Shown in pieces: positions 22,593 to 32,600 of a stretch of DNA of 64,000 nucleotides. The notes under the pieces were generated by a model. That model searched no databases. It worked only from the letters and a program-made list of their open reading frames with translations, and was not told the DNA's origin. Source of the DNA: Protea cynaroides (lineage: Eukaryota > Streptophyta > Magnoliopsida > Proteales > Proteaceae); NCBI GenBank assembly GCA_028583415.1, contig CM053266.1, positions 32,002,271 through 32,066,270 on the forward strand, read 5' to 3'. Made by a program: the position numbers and the translations under genes. How positions within the stretch are numbered: position 1 is the stretch's first letter; every line of letters begins with the position of its first letter.

Positions 22593-24129
22593 ATAAAAAA
22601 CCATGGACCATTGATGGCAGTTGAGTAATCGGTTAAACATCGAGCATTACCAATATATGTTAACATAGCTGCGTTTTGAGAGAAACGCCACATTCAACAA
22701 TAACGAAGGCTACATTCGCATTAGACAAATTCATTGGCTGCGTTTTCTAACAAACGCCAAGATATCAACAGCAGCGATTCAAAGGAAACGCCGCTGTATT
22801 TTCTCTGCCAAAATGGCTTCATCGTACGCCTAAAAATCAATCAGATTCCAATCATCTTCTCCTAAGAGTTTGGAAGATGATGCGACTAGCCGATGCCAAA
22901 GTCTTTGACTAGACAGCTCAGATCACGGACGAGAAACTAAAGGACATGAGAGTATCTTTATCTGATATGTAATCCAAATGTTTTGATATTGGGACCAGTG
23001 GGATTTGCATTGGGGCTGTCCTTTTTGGTCAACTTTCGTTGTTTGACTGTTGAAACGCGGTTTCAATAGTGGATCCCCATGTGGATCAGAGCATGAACTA
23101 CCACTGTTTGTTTGCCACGTGATAATTGTATCATATCGTATCGTATCGTCTCAGATTTTTTCCTCGTCCCCTACTTTTCATCTCTCCGCGAGTGACGTTG
23201 AGGTGGCGTGTAACGTGGCCAGCTGTACATTGAAAGAGTAATTTGACCAAAGGGAATAAAGTACCCATTGATAGGACTGGCTAGGGAGGCTTGGGGGGGC
23301 GGTGGGGTGAGCTGGAACCTCAGAGGCAGTTGGCCCGGTGGTACGAATTTCAATTGACCCTTATGCCCTTAGTCATCAAGCCCTGAATATGTTCGGGTGA
23401 GTTGGCGAGCTCGTGCCGACAACAAATGGAATTCAAATCCTCTCCTCCTAGACGGAGATGATCTCGTCGGATGGTTAATATGTGGATCTCGGATGATCTG
23501 AATTTCACGTTCGAGTCGATATCTGAGCAGACAAATTGAACTGACAAAGATGTCGGTTTGGAAGTAAGACTCAGATTAATTTCAAGACTTACATATCGAC
23601 CATCCGACGAAAGCATCCCCGCCCTCCCACACTTCTGAGAGGAGAGGATGTGGATCCCAAAAAATGATGTCATGTCGTGGGAGTTGGGTATCTGCCCTGT
23701 GATGCTCTTTTTTTTGTTCTAAGGATTCGTGCCAATCGCTTGGGCGTAGCTTCTGAGAAGATAGACAGAAAGAGAGCGACGGGTGAGACCGTGTGATTGG
23801 GTTATTCAGACACAACTGTGTTTCACGTGCTAACATGGAATGGTCCCCTCTTTAGAGCACGTACATCTCAAGTGGCATGCGCCTCGTGTCACGTGGAGGA
23901 TTACAGGGAGGCAACAAGAGATCATCTCGACCTCATCACTGTCTATATCGATTTTATTTTTATTTTTTTAGGGGGTGGGTGTTAGAACCACTGTTTATAT
24001 CGGTAGATCCCATATTGGAATAGTGTCATATTACTTAATATTGGAATAGTGTCTTATATATTTGAATATTTTTTATTTATTAACTTTCTTAAATTTTTTA
24101 TATGGAAAGTTAATATTCCAACACATTTA
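22593..24129. other. Intergenic, no gene seen
   Basis: Near 22665-22800 the motif GCTGCGTTTT...AAACGCC occurs three times in variant form. Near 23425-23660 there are GAGGAGAGGAT/ATCCTCTCCTC arms like those at 9340-9497. No coding sequence is supported. Confidence 0.45.
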
Positions 24130-24759
24130 GACTGTGTTTGGTATCATTTTTGTTTTTGATTTTTGTTTAAATTTATAGTTTTAAAGGGGTTTGACATAAT
24201 TTATGAGTGTTATTTATGAAAAACAAAAATAAAAACAAGTCAAAATTAAAACTTTTTGATTTTTTGTCAAAAATTATTTTTGTTGTGTTTTGTGCAAAAC
24301 ACTTAAAACATGTGTTAAAATAAAGGGTTAAAAAAGTAATTTACTTTCTTTTTATAAAACCACCCCAAATCAAACCCTCAAGCGCTCTTCTAGTTGACGA
24401 AAGGAAGTAAAGCACAAAGTCGCAGACCTGCAACTTCGTCCTAGAGACGGCTCTGACGGCGACAACGACGACGACGACAATCATTCCAACGAAGGCGACA
24501 TCATTTCTCCAAAGATGGTTCCTGGTTTGATTTCTTTCCATAATCCCTTGACAGAGGAAGAGGAATAGACGCTCCATGACAGAGGAAGAGGAAGACTTTC
24601 AAAATCATTTTTAGACATAGTATGCCAAATATGTTTTTCATTCTACCATCTATTTTTATTATAGCTACCAAACAATATTTTATTTTTGAACAAAAATTAT
24701 TTTAATTTTTGTTAAATAGATAAAAAACAAAAACAAAAACGATACCAAACATAACCTTA
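24127..24759. mobile_element. TIR MITE, PIF/Harbinger-like
   Basis: The body 24130-24756 opens GACTGTGTTTGGTATCATTT and closes with the imperfect reverse complement AAACGATACCAAACATAACC. It is flanked by TTA on both sides (24127-24129 and 24757-24759). The 3-bp TTA target and TGTTTGG-type ends fit PIF/Harbinger Tourist-like elements; a 3-bp target is weak evidence alone. The middle (24350-24590) is less AT-rich and may be captured sequence, but I could not identify it. Confidence 0.6.
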
Positions 24760-26680
24760 GAGGTGAATTGACATTCCCTGGATGATGATAAAGTTCTTTG
24801 GAGAGTACATGTAAGTGTAGAGGAGCCAACCTCACGGCTATGCGGATGGCTCTTTTGTAAATTTTCTCTTTGTTGTCCATTTGGATTATGTTGAACTTGA
24901 CATGGGTTGAGGGGCTTCTTTGACTCGGTTTGGACCATAGGGTCAAGAGATGGGGTTTGCTACTCAATCCAGTTCTAATGCATCTAAGTATCATGTATAT
25001 GTCTTATAGGCATGGATTTAGTTCACGGTATCGAATACAGGTATTGATTAGTATTTATCATGTATTAGTCATATGATGATGAGGTGCACCTTTTTTTTAT
25101 CATCTAATATCATCTACATGTCGGCCATATATTGGCCTTTGTCAGTCGTGTGTTGGTCAATATCTATTTGTATCAACTCTTATTGGTCATGTATTGGTTT
25201 GGCATCAGTCCCTATAACAATTCAGCAAAACAATACTATATCAACCAAATACCTGTATTGGTCATAGCCTAATACCGATACGAATCGATTGATACAATAC
25301 CAATACCTCAAACCATGCTTATAGGACAAACAAGGCAGTTTTGCATATTTGACCCGAAGTGAAATGGATCTAAGTCATTAGCACATATGAGATGACAAAA
25401 ATAGTGTTTGAATGTTTGTATGCATTCTCATTTTTGGGTCAGAGAATGCGGGCTATTATGGAATGCGCTATTTAACCCATTATCTATTTTGATAGGGGTT
25501 TCAACGGGCCAGTTCGATTTGGATCAATTTGGTTTTGATCCCATACACCCCAGCCCAACTACAGCCTAATAAAAAAAAAATCAGTTTTGGTCTAATTCGG
25601 TTTTGAGCTTTCATGGAACTGCCTTAGTGGGCTCTTCTAGGTCAACTATTAGTCCAATCTCGGTCCGATTTCAATTTATTATATAGTAACAAGTTGGCTT
25701 AATGGGAATTACCCATAAAATTTGGCTTAATCGACTCTATCGGGCAGGTTCAGTTTCGGTGTTGGTTTCTTACATGTATATTTAATAAAATATTGGTTTA
25801 ATGGATTTTTTATTGATCCATTATTGGACTAGTTCAGTTTCAATTTTATTGGATTGGGTCTTGAACCTTCAACTAGCCTCTTGCAAATTGATGCCGCGAG
25901 CCACCCGAGCAAGGGACCATTGGCATTACTCCTATTTCCGAATATTATTTGTGTATTTTTTAACCATCAATATTTTTTTATTAATTTTATTTGTCAATTA
26001 GATTTTTAAAATCTTGTTTTATAACTTGACAAACTTCATATGATCTTAAAATCAACATGTGAGAGTATGTTATGAGAAGAGCATGCCCAAAATACCATGT
26101 ATGTTTGTTATAAGTAAGAATATGAAAACTGTTATGTTATGACATGTGCTGATATGATATTTGATGAACTGCCACATGAATGATACCAAATAAATAATAT
26201 GTTATGAGTAGCCACATGAATGATATGCCATGTGATTTGTTGCTGTGGATTTTTTTTTTTTTTTTTTTTTTTTTGGGGGGGGGGGGGTGTGAGTAAAATG
26301 TTGCTATGAATTTCACTAAACTAAAAAACTGAAACAAATAATATGTCATAAAAACACATAACTTCATTTAAGAAACAAGTGATATAAAACGAAAATAGAG
26401 TGACATCAATATGAAAAATGTTTGTGCTCTAAATGAAAACCTTTCCTTAATAATTCCACATTGGGTTGAGGTAAAGTTAGAATTTACAAGGCTATATTTG
26501 GATACCAAGAAAGTAACATAAAATTTTTAAAAGAAAAAGGAAGATTGACGTATAAAATCACTACTGATTTATCGTTACTTTTGTGTTATTATATATATTT
26601 TTTTATTTTATTATGTCCAAACATAACCTTAATGAAAAAAAAAAAGTTTATACTAGTACAGTCTTACATAACTAAGGCTA
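24760..26680. other. Intergenic, no gene seen
   Basis: AT-rich repeats. Near 25490-25760 there is hAT-like interior sequence (GGGGTTTCAACGGGCC and GGTTTTGATCC style) without a clear pair of ends. A T25 followed directly by G13 lies at about 26250-26287. Confidence 0.45.
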
Positions 26681-26960
26681 TGAATCCCAAGGGGGTAGCT
26701 GAGTTGGCAAGAAACCTACGCCTTAAGAAGTGGAAGATACTTTAGTTTGATTCATTTTACTACATTGGGACCATTCACACTTAAGGCTATGAATCTCAAT
26801 GGGGTGTTATAAGTGCTCTTTTTTTCCTGTTATGGGTGCAAGTGGAGTGGTTTTCATTCAATTTCTCATTTAATCTTTGAATGATCCGATCCATGCAATT
26901 GTGGTGTCAGTATGAGCCCATGGGATTAGTCAGGCCGAAGGTCTGAATACTCGTTGTTAG
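26681..26960 (+). mobile_element. tRNA-derived SINE
   Basis: The 5' part, GGGGGTAGCTGAGTTGGCAA, fits a polymerase III box A (TRGYNNARNNGG type), followed by tRNA-like AAACCTACGCCTTAAGAAGT. The body runs to TAGTCAGGCC...GTTGTTAGCC and ends in an A-rich tail at about 26960-26980. A related 5'-truncated segment lies at about 4491-4640. Box B is degraded. Confidence 0.55.
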
Positions 26961-27289
26961 CCAAAAATAAAAAATAAAAAATACACAACTAAGGCTATGT
27001 TTGAATGTTAAGGAAAAAAGAAAAAAGAAAAAAGAAAAATTCCCTTTTGATATTAGTCATAGGGAAGACCTAGCCATCTCCCATGTTTTACTTTCAATTA
27101 CTACTCTGAAGTCTTCCTGTTCCAGTTGGATATCTCTTTTGTTTTTATATGGGTTTAATTTTGCTCAAGGGTCTGTTCTCTGCAAGGAATGGAGTGAATT
27201 AAAGAGGAGAACGATTCTTCCGTGAGTCCATTCTCTTCCGATAGATGTTAGGTTTCAACTTGATTTGGGAACAGGAAAAAAGCTCAGAG

Positions 27290-27510
27290 TCTACTTCCAT
27301 GCTGTTCCGTTTCAGTGGATTTTTGGGAATCTGGGAATAGAGTTTCTCTGTAAAAACTGTAATGACGCAGAAAATGAAGGCGGTTCTTAACAGGATGTTG
27401 AGTCTACTTCCATGCTGTTCCGTTTCAGTGTTTGGGAATCTGGGAATAAAATTTCTCTATAAAAACTGTAATGACGCAGAAAATGAAGGCGGTTCTTAGC
27501 AGGATGTTGT
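27290..27510 (+). repeat. Tandem duplication of about 110 bp at an XLG-like 5' end
   Basis: The segment with GAGTCTACTTCCATGCTGTT through ATGACGCAGAAAATGAAGGC to CAGGATGTTG occurs twice in a row (about 27288-27402 and 27403-27510), differing at a few bases and one short indel. Both copies include the start codon region. In the first the frame meets TAA (CTTAACAGG); in the second it is open (CTTAGCAGG). Confidence 0.85.
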
Positions 27511-27908
27511 CTATTGGGGCTTCGGTTTCCGTCGATAAGGATGATGTGGAGTTCTTGTTTACTATGGAGTACGGTGGCCCTCCTGTTTCTTATAATCTTC
27601 CACGAGCTGCTCCTATCGATATCAAACGGATTCCAACTGCTACAATGGTTGCCCCTGCTTCGTTGTCCGATAGAGTGTCCTTACCAGTTGTCCAGCCACT
27701 CCTCTCATCAGATCCTCTGAAGAAGAAACTGTCCGAAGACCTAACCCGTGGTTCTGAAGCTGACGTTTCGCCCGGGTCTTGTAATGGTAGTCTTCGAAAT
27801 AGAGGAGATAACCTCTCAAATATGAAAGGGGTATATTGGTATTTTAAAGCTACAAAAAAGGTATTATCGTCCGTTAAAAATTTCAATCCACCTGACGTCA
27901 GCATCTAA
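27471..27908 (+). pseudogene. 5' fragment of an extra-large G protein (XLG) gene
   Basis: From the fifth codon the frame reads MKAVLSRMLSIGASVSVDKD, then EYGGPPVSYNLPRAAPIDIK, RIPTATMVAPASLSDRVSLP and VVQPLLSSDPLKKKLSEDLT. This matches the N-terminus of plant XLG proteins, unconventional G-alpha subunits with an N-terminal extension. Similarity stops around 27822 (after SPGSCNGSLRNRG) and the frame then runs into unrelated DNA with a stop at 27906-27908. The Cys-rich region and the whole G-alpha domain are absent, so no signalling function is possible. It lies inside the TIR element at 26993-28083 and is best read as a captured fragment. Confidence 0.78.
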
Positions 27909-28421
27909 TGGGAATCAACTGACGGAGTGAACTTCTTTGATTACTACAGTCAAAGTTAGTGGACCTAGGTGATGTTTCGACATTCTTGTGGGTGTAGATG
28001 ATGTTAACGATCTTTGATGGGGTGTAGATGAAATTTTTTCTTGTATATATATATATATATATCCTTAGATTCCAAACATAGCTTAATACTAAAAAAAAAA
28101 AAAAAAAAAAAAGTCCTAGTTTCGATATGAGCCTTTAAAATCTTGGGTGAATTCAAATCATCTGCATGTACATGTATTGTTTATGGATATCATCACCATT
28201 GGTGTGGTGTAAGACCCATTGATTATAGACGATCATAAAATCCCAAGAAGGATACAAATACATGCACATAAAATTATTTTCATCTTAGAACAAAAAAACC
28301 AAATGATGAGGATTGGGATCTTTTGTAGTGAGGCTAACCTTGTAACGAGGATCCTACACACTTAAAGTGGATCTGTGTGTATCCAGATGCATTTTGAGTG
28401 GATCAAGATACATGTTGATTC

Positions 28422-29324
28422 ACTTTAAGTAAGGGTGTTAAACAGTTTATAACCGATTTAACAATCCGATCAGGTCCAGTGCAGTGTATAAGAGGGTAAA
28501 ATCAAAATCGAACTGATTAACTAAACAATATCAAAATTGAAACCAGAATCGATTAGTAATCGATTTTGGTCTACTAATTTTTAAATGATTTTTCATTAAT
28601 CAGTTTTGCTTGTAATTTATAAACTGTTTAATGTATTAGTTATTAATCGATTTTTCATAAATAAAAGAAAATGCGCATCCGATCAAAGCTGATACTCTTC
28701 CAAACAATATCAATACTGAACCCATAGTTCACATTGACATGTACACCCTACATACAATATTAAGGATGAGTAATTAGCAATTACAATTTCTTAGTCTATT
28801 CAACTTCAAAAAATACAACCTAAATGACCAAGATCAAAGGCAAAAGATTAACCATAATGACTAATGATAGCGTGCATGTTTTCCAATTCAGAGTTTAATG
28901 GTGAATATTGTTTCCCTTATTTTTTTATATCATTTAAAATAATTTGTCTGAAAAAAAAAAATTATCAAACTAAATTTGTTGCAATCACCTTGGCTGTTGG
29001 TATGCCGTTATACCTAATGGGTAATGGGGTTATATTTTCTAGAGTTTTTCAATTTTGGTTTAATGGTCTAGGATTGAAAAATAGGGTTGAGGTATGTTAA
29101 TAATATAGGAAATGAATTAGCTTTTAAAAAATTAACGGTTCATATTATATTCGGTTTAATCGGTGTAACCTTTTAGTTTAAAAGGTTCAAAATCGAACCA
29201 TATCGGTTGAGTAAATGGTGTAATATTTGAAACCAGAATTGAAAAGATTTTTAAACGATCTCTCGATTCTGATGTAAATGATTTAATCCGATTTAAATTC
29301 AAATGTAGCACCCTTAACTTTGAG
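28422..29324. mobile_element. hAT-type MITE
   Basis: The body 28430-29316 starts TAAGGGTGTTAAACAG and ends GTAGCACCCTTA. It is flanked by ACTTTAAG (28422-28429) and ACTTTGAG (29317-29324), an 8-bp target duplication with one mismatch. The interior is AT-rich without coding capacity. It ends about 290 bp upstream of the MCM8 start codon, so it lies in or next to that promoter. Confidence 0.72.
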
Positions 29325-29605
29325 TGCGTGGAATTTTCACTACATAGTGGTGTCGCTGCATAAGATCTTTTTCCAATAATGATGCCTATTGGGCTGGCCC
29401 CCGTAGAATTTTCAGTGCTAGGAAACAGCTTGTCGATCACCGTCAAAACGGAATATTTCTCCCCTTCCGACAATTGACCAGCACGCACAATATCATTTCC
29501 TTTTTCCAACCGGGAAGAGACGATTCAAACGTAGGTTTCTGAAAACCCCGAACTCTTCCCGCTAGAAGTAGAGCTGCAATTTTGCAGAAACGCTCAGGTG
29601 TCGCA

Positions 29606-32600
29606 ATGTACTGCGGAAAGGAGAGTGAGAGCATGAAGTCCCACTCGATCGAAGTGAGCATCATCGCCAATCTCTGGCCCACTTACTTTCCAGAATCCTC
29701 CATGGACGATGAGAAGCTCCAACTCGCCTTACAGCTTGCTCATTTCTTCTCCAACCCACCTGGAACAAGTCTACTTTCTCAGGTACACAAAATTGGCATG
29801 ATGAGTTCATGTTCTCAATCCTTTATCACCACTAATTCATTCGTGCAGAATTTCATTCATAGGACTGAATCGCTAATGTTTGTTTACCTACAGTTACTGG
29901 TTCTCAATTGTTATGTGTTAATCGATAAACTTTAGTTATTATATTGAAAAATTGTTGGAAAGAGGATCGATTACATTATCGAGGTGTTGCTGTATGAGGA
30001 TTAATGTTGTCTTTGGAATAGAAGAAAAAGATAAGAAACAGAAACAGCTCAACGGTAGGTTGTGTGGACGGAACCGTGTTTTCAGCCCTAGAAAATCACG
30101 CTCTGAGAATTTAATTTGTTATCTAGCACGGATATCTTTATTAATCGTTAGAGTCAGTAGTCTTATTGGTGATTCGAGGAATTTGTTGATGCGCAAATAA
30201 TATGACCAGGTTAAGGACAATGATGATTTGTACTTCTTGCCAATTGACCTCCAACAACTTCGGAAAATATGCGAAGTTGAGAAGTTCTTTGTGGAGCTTG
30301 AGAAAGACCCTAAGAATGCCATACTATGTATGGCTGTCGCAGTGCACAAGGTAATATATTTATAAAGCCATATTGCTTTACATTTCATTCAACAATACAC
30401 TTGCCTGGGATTAACTGTAGCTTTATTCTGTATCAGGCTTTGTTGCCCAAGTTGGGCAACTGCATCAAGATAAATATTCGGCTGCATAATTATCCTGAGT
30501 CAATGATTGCTTTGAAGAACCTAAAAGCTGCCTATATTGGTCATCTCAAAACTATTTACAGTTGTCAGTATTTTCATGGTTGTGTTACGGACACAAAGAT
30601 GAATGACCCCAGTTAATCATGTAACAGGCAAGCTTGTATCTGTGCGTGGTACAATTGTCAAAGTTAGCACTGTCAAGCCTTTAGTGGTAGAGATGAATTT
30701 TACATGTGCCAAGTGTGGCACTGAAATCACGCGAGTCTTTCCTGATGGCAAATTCTCACCACCATCAATTTGTGCTTTCCATGGATGTAAGAGCAGAACT
30801 TTTAACCCAATGAAGTCTACAGCCAGGACTATAGATTTCCAGAAGATAAGGTAAGCACTGCGTCTCCCATCCTCCATCAATGCTACTTCCCTATATTTGG
30901 AATATAGCTGATGTTTTTACTGATTATTCAGAGTTCAGGAACTTCTGAAATCTGAGAATCATGAGGAAGGCCGGGTGCCACGAACTGTAGAGTGTGAGCT
31001 GATTGAGGATCTAGTTGATGCATGCATACCTGGAGACGTGGTGACTGTTACTGGAATTATAAAAGTAATTAACAATTACATGGATATTGGAGGGGGTACG
31101 TTGCTATTTCTCTTTACCTGATGATTTTGTCTCCCATATGATGCTGATTTTATTTCTGTCAGTAATTAACAATTACATGGATATTGGAAGGGGTATGGCT
31201 GCTATTTCTCTTTTACATGATGATTTGGTCTCCCATATGATGCTGAATTTATTTCTGTCAGTAATTTATTAATGTTCTTTTCTTTAGGCCATGGTGCCTC
31301 GAGCAAGTACCAAAGCCAATTTTATTTCTTATATTTTGCTCCGAATCTAATATTCCTACGTTTTTTTATTTTATTTTTTATATTAATATCTGGTGATGAA
31401 GTTTTTTCATCATGGTTGTACAAATTTTGAGCATTTATGCTTGGGGGAGATCTTTCTTCTTAAATGCTGTTTTTGTGGTTTTACCCCTTTATAATTGTTT
31501 TACATATAGATTGATGGGAGGAGGTGGGGAGTTTTTTTTTTGGGGGGGAGTTGTAAATTTTCTTTGCCTTTTTAGCAGTGTACCTGGGCAAGACTATCTT
31601 TTGTCCTTATTGTTTGAAGCTCTGTCTCCTGCTCTTTTTCTATGTAATTTGGAACCATGCAATTAAGTTGATACAAAACTGAAGTGAACTATGAAATATG
31701 GATATAGTAATCAAGGTATTCTCAGTATCACATCCTTTTTTTTTAATTTATAAACGAAACTGAATTTTCTTTGTGGAAGTTTATTTTTAATGCCTTGAAC
31801 ACCATATTAACTCGAAATATATGCAATGATGTGACCAGATTTTGCTTTTCCAAATATGGGAACAATATTGCATCTTACCTTCTCTATTTTGAACTCTTTG
31901 CACTTTTTGGTTAATTGGTTCATTATGTTAATTCTTGGGAATTGGGATACTAGAGATGGTTGTTATTTAATAGACATGTTTATGGACACATGTATATCAT
32001 ATATTATATATCTATAAGAATAAATATTTTTTTCTAACGAAACAATACTTTTTTTTTTTTGGGTTGAAAATAGAGTAAGAATATAAGATATTGTGGCAGC
32101 TTCTATAGCTATAATTTCTGGAGTTATTGCATAACACCAACATTGTATCGTTTTTGTTCTACCATGGTTGAATATGGTGCTTTATTGTTCCCTTTGTATT
32201 ATGAGCCTATTATATGTTCACAACAATGACTCTTTCATGCCTATCTTTGTTATCTCTAATGCATGTGTTGCCTGTATGGTGACTTCTGAGAGTGTTAGCT
32301 TCCACCTACGCGTTTGTCCTTTTCATTATTCTACTATAATACATTGATGTTACTAATGGAATTCTTTCACGATGGATGATCACATGCAAATGTTTGCATT
32401 TACTGGTCCATGTATATAGTATTTGGGTTTGTAAGCTGTTTGTTAGTGGAATTAAACATCACAGTTTTCTTTATATGAAGTACACCAAATCAAGAAAATT
32501 TTGACAATTACAGGGAAATCAAAAGGCAGGAATCAAGGGTTATACTACTTATATTTAGAGGCAGTTTCGATCAGGAACTCGAAGTCCCAGTCTATACCTG

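Larger units (their letters stand above)
26990..28086 (+). mobile_element. TIR element carrying an XLG gene fragment
   Basis: The body 26993-28083 opens GGCTATGTTTGAATGTTAAG. Its right end is the imperfect reverse complement (TCCTTAGATTCCAAACATAG then CT). TAA flanks both ends (26990-26992 and 28084-28086), as for PIF/Harbinger-type elements. Between the ends lie a 5'-UTR-like region, a tandem duplication and the start of an XLG coding region. No transposase is present. This looks like a Pack-type element that captured a gene fragment; chance flanking by two separate MITEs is the alternative. Confidence 0.55.

Noticed and set aside
27471..27908. A functional 145-aa G-protein-related gene
   Set aside because: It has only the XLG N-terminus, no G-alpha domain, and ends in unrelated element sequence.
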